The translations under genes were made by a program, and so were the position numbers. The notes beneath the pieces were generated by a model, which was not told where the DNA came from, did no database searches, and saw only the letters and a list, made by a program, of their open reading frames with translations. From contig CAMOTP010000008.1 of NCBI GenBank assembly GCA_946625925.1, positions 1 to 22,480 on the forward strand: 22,480 nt of DNA, given 5' to 3'. Numbering within the stretch: the first letter of the stretch is position 1; every line of letters begins with the position of its first letter. This stretch comes from an uncultured Alphaproteobacteria bacterium (GTDB taxonomy: Bacteria; Pseudomonadota; Alphaproteobacteria; Rs-D84). Of the stretch, positions 7,097 to 13,990 are shown one piece after another.

Positions 7097-8380
7097 ATGA
7101 ATAACAACAATAATAATATAAGCGGAAAACAATGTTTTTCCGAAAACGACCACCGTCGTATTGGTAAAGAATTGGATTTATTTTCTTTCAGCGAATATGT
7201 CGGTTCTGGACTGGCTTTATGGCATCCAAACGGTGCAATTATACGAAACGAAATCGAAGATTTCTGGCGAAAAGAACACCGAAAAGCTGGGTATAAATAT
7301 GTATATTCCCCTGTTGTTGGATTAAAGCAGTTATGGGAAAAATCTGGCCATTTGGAACATTTTGCCGACTGTATGTATCCACCTATGGATATGTCATTAA
7401 AAGACAAAGAAGAACAAGGGGCTTATTATGTAAAACCGATGAGTTGCCCTTTCCATGTCGCAATTTATAATGCATCGGTTCACTCATACCGAGAATTGCC
7501 AATTAAATATTGCGAATTGGGAAATGTTTATCGTTACGAGGCATCTGGCGGTTTACAGGGTTTATTGCGCGTACGTTGTATCACGCAAGATGATGCCCAT
7601 ATCATTTGTCGCGAAGATCAATTCATGGAAGAATTGTCCAAGGTGTTTGATTTTGGATTGGCCTTTAATAAAATCTTTGGATATGATAAATTCAAGGTTT
7701 ATTTCTCTGTCCGCGATTTAGACGGTAAAAAAGAGAAATATATTGATAATGAACCCGTATGGCAATTTGCAGAACGCTCAATTGAACAGGTGTTAAAAGA
7801 GAAAAAAATTCCTTACGACATTGATGTTGGTGGTGCAAAGTTTTACGGGCCAGCCATAGATGTTAAAGCAGTTGATGAAAATGGCAAAGAATGGCAATGT
7901 ATGACGATTCAATTGGATATGAATTTGCCTGAAAAATGGGGAATGTCATATATAGGCGAAGATGGTCAGAAACATGTGCCTATTATGTTGCACAGGGCAA
8001 TATTGGGTTCCATTGAACGCTTTATTGGTGTATATTTGGAACGCTGTGGTGGAAAATTGCCTGTATGGTTGTCGCCTGTTCAGGTACAAATATTACCTGT
8101 ATCAGATAGACATCAAAAAGCAGCATTTGAAATTCAGCATAAACTGATGGAAAACGATATTCGTGCAGAAGTAGACATTTCTGGCAATACGATTCCTTAT
8201 CAAATCAGGAACGCTGTGAAGAAAAAAATACCTTACATTATTGTGTTGGGCGACAAAGAAATAGAAAACAACAGTATTTCAATTCGTTTAAGAGATGGGC
8301 GCCAAATAAACGATATTTCTTTGTCTGATTTTATCAAGCGTGTTTCTGAGAATATAAAAAACAAAAGCCTGGATTTATAA
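7097..8380 (+). CDS. thrS: Threonyl-tRNA synthetase, minimal form without TGS and editing domains
   Basis: Charges tRNA-Thr with threonine in the cytosol. At 427 residues it is about 210 shorter than the usual bacterial enzyme (about 640). After a short Asn-rich tail it starts directly at the class II catalytic domain (DHRRIGKELDLFSF), so the N-terminal TGS domain and the SAD-type editing domain that removes Ser-tRNA(Thr) are absent. The active-site zinc ligands are all present: Cys117 (KPMSCPFH), His168 (TQDDAHI) and His299 (IMLHRAILGSIERF). Motif 2 is RYEASGGLQGLLRVRC, nearer the YRYExSG type than the E. coli HRNEPSG type. The C-terminal anticodon-binding domain (about residues 320-420) is intact. 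ATG 7097 has AAAAAAGG at 7084-7091. Upstream sequence does not encode the missing domains in any frame. Confidence 0.95.
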   Translation: MNNNNNNISGKQCFSENDHRRIGKELDLFSFSEYVGSGLALWHPNGAIIRNEIEDFWRKEHRKAGYKYVYSPVVGLKQLWEKSGHLEHFADCMYPPMDMSLKDKEEQGAYYVKPMSCPFHVAIYNASVHSYRELPIKYCELGNVYRYEASGGLQGLLRVRCITQDDAHIICREDQFMEELSKVFDFGLAFNKIFGYDKFKVYFSVRDLDGKKEKYIDNEPVWQFAERSIEQVLKEKKIPYDIDVGGAKFYGPAIDVKAVDENGKEWQCMTIQLDMNLPEKWGMSYIGEDGQKHVPIMLHRAILGSIERFIGVYLERCGGKLPVWLSPVQVQILPVSDRHQKAAFEIQHKLMENDIRAEVDISGNTIPYQIRNAVKKKIPYIIVLGDKEIENNSISIRLRDGRQINDISLSDFIKRVSENIKNKSLDL

Positions 8381-8386
8381 CATAAC

Positions 8387-8420
8387 AAACCGCCCAAAAA
8401 TTGGGCGGTTTAAGATTTTA
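8387..8420 (+). terminator. Terminator of thrS, copy 1 of a repeated hairpin
   Basis: Stem AAACCGCCCAA (8387-8397) / TTGGGCGGTTT (8401-8411), loop AAA, followed by AAGATTTTAATTT. The 43-bp block 8387-8429 recurs at 8638-8680 with only the seven-base loop region differing. Confidence 0.75.
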
Positions 8421-8429
8421 ATTTCCTGG

Positions 8430-8637
8430 GACATACATGATTGCCCCCCTTGACAATCAATAACAAAACCTAAACGCAAAAACTCTATTAACCATATCCG
8501 TTTTTACAGGTTTTGTAATTGTTCGTCTGCGTATTCGCCATGCGCGCCATCCACCCACGAAAATTTCATTTTCGTGCGGCACATAAATGTGCCAGGCGCT
8601 CTGGCGCATCCCTTTCGACTCCGCCAGGTTAAAATCA
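8430..8637. repeat. Hairpin-rich, GC-richer intergenic segment (possible palindromic element)
   Basis: This stretch lies between two direct copies of a terminator block (8387-8429, 8638-8680). The part 8521-8630 is clearly richer in GC than its surroundings and holds consecutive hairpins: CACGAAAA (8556-8563) with TTTTCGTG (8569-8576); GGCACAT (8578-8584) with ATGTGCC (8587-8593); CCAG (8592-8595) with CTGG (8601-8604). ACAAAACCT (8463-8471) pairs with AGGTTTTGT (8508-8516). On the minus strand an open frame of 50 codons (ATG 8609, stop 8457-8459, beginning MRQSAWHIYVPHENE) has no ribosome binding site. No transposase or known element is recognised. Confidence 0.45.
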
Positions 8638-8695
8638 AAACCGCCCTATTTTTGGGCGGTTTAAGATTTTAATTTCCTGGCGGAGTCGAAGGGAT
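8608..8695. repeat. Imperfect inverted repeat carrying the tRNA-Ser 3' end
   Basis: The plus strand at 8608-8636 repeats, inverted, the last bases of tRNA-Ser plus its CCA and flank (8665-8695 on the opposite strand): ATCCCTTTCGACTCCGCCAGG against ATCCC-TTCGACTCCGCCAGG, then a shared TTAAAATC. The terminator hairpin 8638-8662 sits at the centre, so the whole block can fold as one long stem on either strand. Confidence 0.8.
8629..8662 (-). terminator. Terminator of rpoZ-tRNA-Ser transcript, copy 2 of the repeated hairpin
   Basis: On the minus strand AAACCGCCC and GGGCGGTTT (8654-8662 and 8638-8646) close a seven-base loop, followed by TTTTGATTTT (8628-8637). It starts 15 nt beyond the encoded CCA of tRNA-Ser. 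Confidence 0.75.
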
Positions 8696-8768
8696 TCGAA
8701 CCCTTGATACCGTTACCGGTATACCACATTTCCAATGTGGCGCACTAGACCAACTATGCGACGACTCC
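8678..8768 (-). tRNA. tRNA-Ser(GGA)
   Basis: A 91-nt class II tRNA on the minus strand. Acceptor stem GGAGTCG (8762-8768) pairs with CGACTCC, discriminator G (8681), and CCA is encoded (8678-8680). The anticodon arm is CCACA-TTGGAAA-TGTGG, giving anticodon GGA, which reads UCC and UCU. A long variable arm (TACCGGTAACGGTA) identifies serine, and GGTTCGAATCC is the T loop. It begins 9 nt after the rpoZ stop codon, too close for its own promoter outside rpoZ, so it is probably cut from the rpoZ transcript. Its 3' end is duplicated in inverted form at 8608-8628. Confidence 0.97.
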
Positions 8769-8777
8769 TAAATTAAA

Positions 8778-9152
8778 TTATTCTTCGTCAGAATCTGGTG
8801 TATCGTCAGCATTTTCTTCGGCAACCACTGGTTGGTCATCCAATAATGCGTTTTCCAATTCTGCATCAATTTCACGCAATGTTGGATCGTTTGATTCAAC
8901 CTCTAATGATTGTTCAACATCGCTGATTGGTGATTCTTTATAAGATTGGATAAATTCATGACGAACGTTCGCAACATCCAATTTACCACTGGCAATTTCA
9001 CGTAATGCGACAACCGTTAATTTATCGCGTCCCTGGGGCACGACAGGTTCCGCACCACCGTTCAAATCACGAACACGTTGTGATGCCAACATACCCAATT
9101 CATAACGACTGTCTACGTATGGTAATGTATCAGAATTTGTTGTACGAGCCAT
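8778..9152 (-). CDS. rpoZ: DNA-directed RNA polymerase omega subunit
   Basis: A 124-residue subunit that helps fold beta-prime and assemble RNA polymerase. Recognisable segments are SRYELGMLASQRVRDLNGG (about residues 14-32), the omega core helix with the catch for beta-prime, and KLTVVALREIASGKLD. The C-terminal third is acidic and ends DDTPDSDEE, a low-complexity tail common in alphaproteobacterial omegas. The frame continues upstream to 9299, but ATG 9152 has AAAGGA 6-7 nt ahead and begins with the standard MAR; longer starts would run into mtaB. It is divergent from mtaB, whose promoter lies in the 59-bp gap, and is followed within 9 nt by tRNA-Ser. Confidence 0.95.
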   Translation of the reverse strand: MARTTNSDTLPYVDSRYELGMLASQRVRDLNGGAEPVVPQGRDKLTVVALREIASGKLDVANVRHEFIQSYKESPISDVEQSLEVESNDPTLREIDAELENALLDDQPVVAEENADDTPDSDEE

Positions 9153-9165
9153 TTTAAATCCTTTG

Positions 9166-9193
9166 TTGAAAAAATTTTTAACTAAGATATAAT
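9166..9193 (+). promoter_or_regulatory. Sigma-70 promoter of mtaB
   Basis: TTGAAA (9166-9171), 16-bp spacer, TATAAT (9188-9193). The predicted start near 9200 leaves about 12 nt including AAGGAT before ATG 9212. The same AT-rich stretch on the other strand (TTATATCTTAG) may serve rpoZ. Confidence 0.6.
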
Positions 9194-9211
9194 GCCCCAA
9201 GGATATCAAAA

Positions 9212-10435
9212 ATGCAAGAAGAAAATATAAAATCTTTATCTTTTGGCTGTCGTTTGAATGCCTTAGAGTGCGAAAAGATAAAAAATATAGTCGCACCATG
9301 TATGGATACAGCGGTTATTGTTAATACTTGTTCTGTCACAGCCGAGGCCGAACGTCAATCCGCCCAAGCGGTTCGTAAAATCGCCCGCGAAAATCCAAAT
9401 GTGCCTATTTTTGTGACAGGATGTGGTGCAACACGAAATCCTGGCTTGTTCGAAAAAATTCCCAATACGGTTGTTATCGACAACTCTGTAAAAACAGACA
9501 AAAATCAATATGTTAACGGGTTAAAACGATTAAACGCCGATGGTAAAATATTAAAATTTCCCCATGAAACACCGGAATTATCAAAACAATTTATTCAAAT
9601 TCAAAATGGTTGCAATCATAAATGTACTTATTGTGTGACACGCCTGTTGCGTGGACCGGCTGTATCATTTCCATATGATGAAATTTTGGCGGACGCACGT
9701 GTGGCGGTGGATAACGGTTTTTATGAAATCGTTATAACCGGGGTCGATAGTGCGTCATACGCATATAAAATGGGTGATAAATTTATATTTATTTCTGATA
9801 TTTGCAAAATGCTGTTGCGTGATGTACCAGAAATCCAAAGGCTACGAATTTCTTCGTTGGACCCAGCATCGCCAGAGATTTTCAAGATTATTGATTTAAT
9901 ACACAACGATAAACGTATGATGTCACATTTACACCTGTCTATGCAATCTGGGTCTGACACAATTTTATCCGCTATGGCGCGCAGACATAATGCAGATACA
10001 GTTCGCAAAATTGTTGATGCAGCGGACGGTATTACGTTCAGTTGGGATATTATTTGTGGTTTTCCAGGCGAAACAGATGAGTTGTTTAATGAAACCTGTG
10101 ATTTGGTGCGTGAAGTCAAACCAATAAAAATTCATGCGTTTCCATTTTCGCCACGACCAGGGACGGTTGGTGCAACCATGCCCAATCAAATCGCACGCGA
10201 AATATCAAAAAAACGCGTACACACAATTACAGAATTGGCAGATAAAAATATGTCAGAATTTATGGCAACATGTATCGGTAAAACAGTATCAGTATTGATG
10301 GAAAACAATAATATAGGACGCACACCAAATGATATAGATGTTGTGGTTAGTGGCGATAAAATACCTGCAAAAACAATTTGTGATGTCAAAATAATCAATA
10401 TTAAAAACGGTCAATTTATTGGCGAAAGAATTTGA
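9212..10435 (+). CDS. mtaB: tRNA t6A37 methylthiotransferase MtaB
   Basis: A 407-residue radical-SAM methylthiotransferase that converts t6A37 to ms2t6A37 in tRNAs reading ANN codons. The N-terminal UPF0004 domain supplies three Cys for the auxiliary 4Fe-4S cluster: Cys13 (FGCRLN), Cys40 (VNTCSVT) and Cys71 (VTGCGA). The radical-SAM CxxxCxxC motif is CNHKCTYC at residues 134-141. FGCRLN rather than YGCQMN, with NTCSVT and the LRISSLDP and LSMQSGSD motifs, points to MtaB over MiaB or RimO. The C-terminal 60-70 residues are a short TRAM-like domain. AAGGAT precedes the ATG. Two small membrane-protein genes follow in the same direction without an obvious terminator. Confidence 0.93.
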   Translation: MQEENIKSLSFGCRLNALECEKIKNIVAPCMDTAVIVNTCSVTAEAERQSAQAVRKIARENPNVPIFVTGCGATRNPGLFEKIPNTVVIDNSVKTDKNQYVNGLKRLNADGKILKFPHETPELSKQFIQIQNGCNHKCTYCVTRLLRGPAVSFPYDEILADARVAVDNGFYEIVITGVDSASYAYKMGDKFIFISDICKMLLRDVPEIQRLRISSLDPASPEIFKIIDLIHNDKRMMSHLHLSMQSGSDTILSAMARRHNADTVRKIVDAADGITFSWDIICGFPGETDELFNETCDLVREVKPIKIHAFPFSPRPGTVGATMPNQIAREISKKRVHTITELADKNMSEFMATCIGKTVSVLMENNNIGRTPNDIDVVVSGDKIPAKTICDVKIINIKNGQFIGERI

Positions 10436-10481
10436 AATCATCATTTGCTTATGCAACAATAATTGCGAAAAAGGATTTATA

Positions 10482-10763
10482 ATGAAAGACTATGCGACAT
10501 ATAAGAACAAAACGGACAAAATAGCAAAAGCGGGTAAAATCTTGGCTTTTTCTGGTTTTATGGTTGGTGGCACGACTCTGGCATTAAACGATGAATTAAA
10601 ACCTGAATTAAAATTATTATTAGGAATACCTGCGGGTGCATCTTTTATGACAGGTTTGCTTTTAATTAGCATCGCACAAGCAAGATATCAAAAGATGATG
10701 CATAAAAATGTATCAGAAATTCACAGAGTTGTATCTGACCTGAATTCAAAGATAAAAATTTAA
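10482..10763 (+). CDS. Small two-TM membrane protein, unknown
   Basis: A 93-residue protein not recognised by family. A Lys-rich N-terminus (MKDYATYKNKTDKIAKAGK) is followed by two hydrophobic segments, about residues 20-36 (ILAFSGFMVGGTTLAL) and 44-66 (LLLGIPAGASFMTGLLLISIA), and a basic helical tail. Both ends are predicted cytosolic. The start is fixed by AAAAAGGAT at 10469-10477; the frame is open to 10419 but that would overlap mtaB. It lies 46 nt after mtaB and 10 nt before the next gene, so the three likely form one transcript ending at the terminator at 11069. Confidence 0.7.
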   Translation: MKDYATYKNKTDKIAKAGKILAFSGFMVGGTTLALNDELKPELKLLLGIPAGASFMTGLLLISIAQARYQKMMHKNVSEIHRVVSDLNSKIKI

Positions 10764-10773
10764 GGATGAACTT

Positions 10774-11058
10774 ATGCAAAAAAAATGTACGAAATTATTG
10801 GATAAACCTGCAAACTTTTGGTTAAAAGTAACTATTATTGGGTATTTGATACTTTTTTCATCATTGGGTACATATCCTGTGGTCAACCAGATAGCATTTA
10901 ACAAAAAACAAAAAGAAAACCCAGAAAAAGCCCTGGAAAATGGTTTGGCTGCAAAAAACACAGCAAAAAATGCCCTGACCGCACAGGCCGCTGTTGGTGC
11001 GACAGTTATATTCGGTGGACTGGCAATGTTGCGTAAAAAGGAAAAACAATACGAATAA
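10774..11058 (+). CDS. Small two-TM membrane protein, unknown
   Basis: A 94-residue protein of unknown family. One hydrophobic segment lies at about residues 18-36 (KVTIIGYLILFSSLGTYPVV) and a second at 67-85 (LTAQAAVGATVIFGGLAML), separated by a polar, Lys/Glu/Ala-rich helix; the C-terminus is RKKEKQYE. It resembles the preceding gene in size and topology, but no clear sequence similarity is visible. AAGGATG sits 7-8 nt before the ATG. The gene ends just ahead of an intrinsic terminator. Confidence 0.7.
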   Translation: MQKKCTKLLDKPANFWLKVTIIGYLILFSSLGTYPVVNQIAFNKKQKENPEKALENGLAAKNTAKNALTAQAAVGATVIFGGLAMLRKKEKQYE

Positions 11059-11068
11059 CAACAATATC

Positions 11069-11095
11069 ACCCACATTTTTTGTGGGTATTTTTTT
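11069..11095 (+). terminator. Intrinsic terminator of the mtaB operon
   Basis: Stem ACCCACA (11069-11075) / TGTGGGT (11081-11087), loop TTTTT, then A followed by seven Ts. Confidence 0.9.
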
Positions 11096-11106
11096 ATAAA
11101 AAAATA

Positions 11107-11136
11107 TTGGCAAAACGTAATAAAATCGTTTAAGAT
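11107..11136 (+). promoter_or_regulatory. Sigma-70-type promoter of the dac-holB-tatD-smpB operon
   Basis: TTGGCA (11107-11112), 18-bp spacer, TAAGAT (11131-11136). The -10 ends 9 nt before ATG 11146, so the leader would be only about 2-4 nt long. Confidence 0.5.
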
Positions 11137-11145
11137 TTGCCTGTT

Positions 11146-12333
11146 ATGAAAAAAGTTATATTTTTTACTTTTTTATTGGCAATTATAAACAATACCGCGT
11201 GGGCGGCAAACGCAAGTTTTTCAACAAATGCAAAATCTGCTTTTTTGATTGATTATGATTCTGGGGCAGAAATTTTTTCTAAAAATGCTGATGTTTTAAT
11301 GCCGCCTTCATCTATGGTAAAACTGATGACTTTGGCTGTTTTATTTGACGAAATTAAGGCCGGTCGTGTCAAAATGGATGACAAATTCCCGGTTTCAGAA
11401 AATGCCGATTATAAAAATCCATTATGGTATCCAGCCAGTAAAATTTGCCTATCCGCAGGACAAACTGTATCTGTAAAAGATTTGATTTTAGGGTTGATTG
11501 TATTATCTGGGGGGGATGCTTCGGTGGTGGTGGCTGAAAAGTTGGCTGGTGATGAAAATGCTTTCACAGGATTGATGCAGGCAAAAGCACAATCTTTGGG
11601 AATGGAAAAATCTACATTTGGAAATGCAAGTGGATTGCCCCACCCTGCAAATTTAATGACCAGTCGTGAATTAGCAATATTGGCAACACATATTATTTCT
11701 GACTATCCAGATATTTATCCTATGTTTTCAACCAGACGATTTGAATTTAATGATTACAAATCTGATTGGTGTCGCGACTGGGGTAGAACACACACACTGA
11801 ATTATAACAAATTACTATTCATAATGAACGGTGCAGACGGATTAAAAACAGGACATACCGATGATGGTGGTTATGGTGTTGTTGCCAGCAGTACTGTTGG
11901 TGGTCGACGATTGATTGGGGTCATCAATGGATTCCGCGGCAAAGGACATGATGCATTGGCAAATGAAATGAAAAAAATGATGAATTATGGATATTCAAGT
12001 ACTGTAAACAAGGTGTTTTATAAACCAGGTGATACAGTGACAAAAATTCCAACATGGTATGGCAAAGAAGATTTTGTTATTGCAACCGTATCCAGACCAT
12101 TTGCCGTCACCACAAACAAGACAGATGGAATGAAGGGTATTCGGGTTATTGCTGTGTATGATACACCGGTGGAAACACCTGTGCGGGCGGGCGATGTGAT
12201 TGGTAAATTAATCGCACAAAAGGACGGTAAAGATATTCACAGTGCTGATTTAATTGCACGCGACACTGTTAAACGCGTTCAATTTTTTAGACGTGCCTGG
12301 CGTAATATTATGGTGTTGATTGGTATTAAATAA
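11146..12333 (+). CDS. dacC: D-alanyl-D-alanine carboxypeptidase (PBP5/6 family)
   Basis: A 395-residue low-molecular-mass penicillin-binding protein that trims the terminal D-Ala of peptidoglycan pentapeptides in the periplasm. Residues 1-19 are a signal peptide ending AWA. The SxxK motif is Ser56-Met-Val-Lys59 and the KTG motif is Lys234-Thr-Gly236. The SxN motif position reads Ser121-Gly122-Gly123, where Asn is expected. The C-terminal PBP5_C beta domain (about residues 285-375) and a terminal amphipathic helix (VQFFRRAWRNIMVLIGIK) for inner-membrane attachment are present. No Shine-Dalgarno precedes ATG 11146, and the promoter -10 is only 9 nt away, suggesting a leaderless message. It heads a run with holB, tatD and smpB. 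Confidence 0.93.
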   Translation: MKKVIFFTFLLAIINNTAWAANASFSTNAKSAFLIDYDSGAEIFSKNADVLMPPSSMVKLMTLAVLFDEIKAGRVKMDDKFPVSENADYKNPLWYPASKICLSAGQTVSVKDLILGLIVLSGGDASVVVAEKLAGDENAFTGLMQAKAQSLGMEKSTFGNASGLPHPANLMTSRELAILATHIISDYPDIYPMFSTRRFEFNDYKSDWCRDWGRTHTLNYNKLLFIMNGADGLKTGHTDDGGYGVVASSTVGGRRLIGVINGFRGKGHDALANEMKKMMNYGYSSTVNKVFYKPGDTVTKIPTWYGKEDFVIATVSRPFAVTTNKTDGMKGIRVIAVYDTPVETPVRAGDVIGKLIAQKDGKDIHSADLIARDTVKRVQFFRRAWRNIMVLIGIK

Positions 12334-12344
12334 TAGGAATTATA

Positions 12345-13244
12345 ATGGTAAAGAAAAAAGCTCCTGTTTATGATTTTCCAATGCCTATGGACAATGAAAC
12401 GTTGATTGGTCATATGGGGACTGTTAAAACTTTTATGGACGCGTGGAATAACCGTTCCACGCACCCTATTCATCCGGTATGGATATTGACGGGGCCTCGC
12501 GGAATCGGAAAGGCGACATTGGCATACAAATTAGCACGTATGGTTTATGGTAATGTCGGAGATTTTTTTATCATAGATATTGCACATAATATTGACAAAG
12601 ATGGTAAAAACAAACCAGATGCCAAAGAAATATCTGTTCATACAGTTCGCGGTATGATTGATAAAATGCAATTATCATCTATGTCTGGGGATTGGCGTGT
12701 TGTGTTAATTGATTCATTGGATGAATTAAACAAGGCTGCATCAAATGCTATTTTGAAATTATTAGAAGAACCACCAGAAAAAACTTTGTTTTTATTGGTT
12801 GCGCATCAATTGTCAAACGTATTACCAACCATTCGTTCACGTGCACGCGTTGAAAAAATGCGTCCGTTGTCTATTTCTGAATTACGTGATTTATGCGTTC
12901 GTTTTATGCCAGATGCAGATATTAGTTCCGAAGTATTAAAATTGTCCAATGGCAGTTTCGGTAAAATTGCAGATATGAACCGTACAGGTGGTGATGTTGT
13001 ATACGATGAATTAATCGAAGCATTACAAAATGAATCCACGACGTCGTCTGATTTGATGTTTATTGCAAAAAAAATTGCCCCCACACCCGAAGTTTACAGT
13101 ATTTTATTAGATGCTATTGCTTATTTTGGATTGGCTGATTTGTATCCAAGTGCGACAAAATCTATTTCTGATATAACTAACTTACATTTAGAGCCAGAAA
13201 TTGCTATTTTTAAAATGTTAATGGAGATAAAAAAATGTTTATAG
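12345..13244 (+). CDS. holB: DNA polymerase III delta-prime subunit (HolB-like)
   Basis: A 299-residue clamp-loader AAA+ subunit. It has the Walker A-type loop GPRGIGKA (residues 50-57), the Walker B-like region WRVVLIDSLDELN, the sensor region NAILKLLEEPPEKTLFLLVAH typical of HolB/DnaX proteins, and TIRSRARVEKM with the SRC-like arginine. The four zinc-binding Cys of E. coli delta-prime are absent, and the protein is somewhat shorter than usual, with a reduced C-terminal collar domain. AGGA lies 9 nt before the ATG and the gene starts 11 nt after dacC. Its 3' end overlaps tatD by 10 nt, which implies translational coupling. The holB-tatD linkage is frequent in bacteria. Confidence 0.9.
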   Translation: MVKKKAPVYDFPMPMDNETLIGHMGTVKTFMDAWNNRSTHPIHPVWILTGPRGIGKATLAYKLARMVYGNVGDFFIIDIAHNIDKDGKNKPDAKEISVHTVRGMIDKMQLSSMSGDWRVVLIDSLDELNKAASNAILKLLEEPPEKTLFLLVAHQLSNVLPTIRSRARVEKMRPLSISELRDLCVRFMPDADISSEVLKLSNGSFGKIADMNRTGGDVVYDELIEALQNESTTSSDLMFIAKKIAPTPEVYSILLDAIAYFGLADLYPSATKSISDITNLHLEPEIAIFKMLMEIKKCL

Positions 13245-13990
13245 ATTCTCATGGGCATTTGACAAGACAATATGCCGATGGCGCAGAAGAAATTATTAAA
13301 CGCGCAAATGATGCCGGTGTTGGTATTATTGTTTGTCCTACGGCAGAACCAGAAGACATTCCCGAAGCGTTAAATATAGCAAACACACATACGAATATAT
13401 TTTGCACAATTGGATTACACCCTGATGTTGCGGACACTGCTAATGCTGCTGATTTTTTGACACCAGATGTTTTGAACAATAAAAAGGTTATCGGTATTGG
13501 TGAAATTGGTTTAGATTATCATCAGGGCGATGATAATAAAAAAAATCAGATTAAATTGTTTACTGATCAATTGGAAATAGCAAAACAATACAATTTACCT
13601 GTGGCAATACATACCCGGGATGCAGAAGAAGATACTGCCCAGATTTTAACAAACAAAAATCATGGTGTATTGCATTGTTTTACATCCAGTTGGAATCTGG
13701 CCAAAACAATGCTGAATCGTGGTTTCTACTTTTCTGCCAGCGGTATTTTAACATTTAAAAATGCACAGGATATTCGCGATGTTTTTGAAAAATTGCCCAA
13801 TGACAGAATTGTGATTGAAACAGATTCACCTTATTGTGCCCCGGTACCATATCGTGGTAAAGTTTGCGAACCTGCTTTTGTTATTGAAACCGCCAAAATG
13901 TTGGCTGAAATTAAACATTTGCAAATAGATGAATTGGAATCTATACTAATGCAGAACACATTAAGTTTATATCCAAAGATTAAATTATGA
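13235..13990 (+). CDS. tatD: TatD-family metal-dependent hydrolase
   Basis: A 251-residue TIM-barrel protein. Family members are metal-dependent deoxyribonucleases or phosphoesterases. The metal-binding HxH is His6-Gly-His8 (DSHGHL), the bridging Glu is Glu90 (GIGEIGLDYH), further ligands are in VAIHTRDA and VLHCFTSS, and the final Asp is in ETDSPYCAPVPYRGKVCEP, a strong family signature. The length matches the family. The start overlaps the end of holB; GGAG sits about 7 nt upstream. The last codons overlap the smpB start as ATGA. The in vivo role is not evident from sequence; YcfH/YabD-type family members next to holB are often generically annotated. Confidence 0.93.
   Translation: MFIDSHGHLTRQYADGAEEIIKRANDAGVGIIVCPTAEPEDIPEALNIANTHTNIFCTIGLHPDVADTANAADFLTPDVLNNKKVIGIGEIGLDYHQGDDNKKNQIKLFTDQLEIAKQYNLPVAIHTRDAEEDTAQILTNKNHGVLHCFTSSWNLAKTMLNRGFYFSASGILTFKNAQDIRDVFEKLPNDRIVIETDSPYCAPVPYRGKVCEPAFVIETAKMLAEIKHLQIDELESILMQNTLSLYPKIKL

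Noticed and set aside
8457..8609. 50-codon minus-strand ORF as a real gene
   Set aside because: No ribosome binding site, follows a terminator, and lies in a hairpin-rich repeat segment; kept only as a property of that segment.
8387..8680. CRISPR-like or tandem-repeat array
   Set aside because: Only two copies, unequal spacing and content; they are terminator hairpins with flanks.
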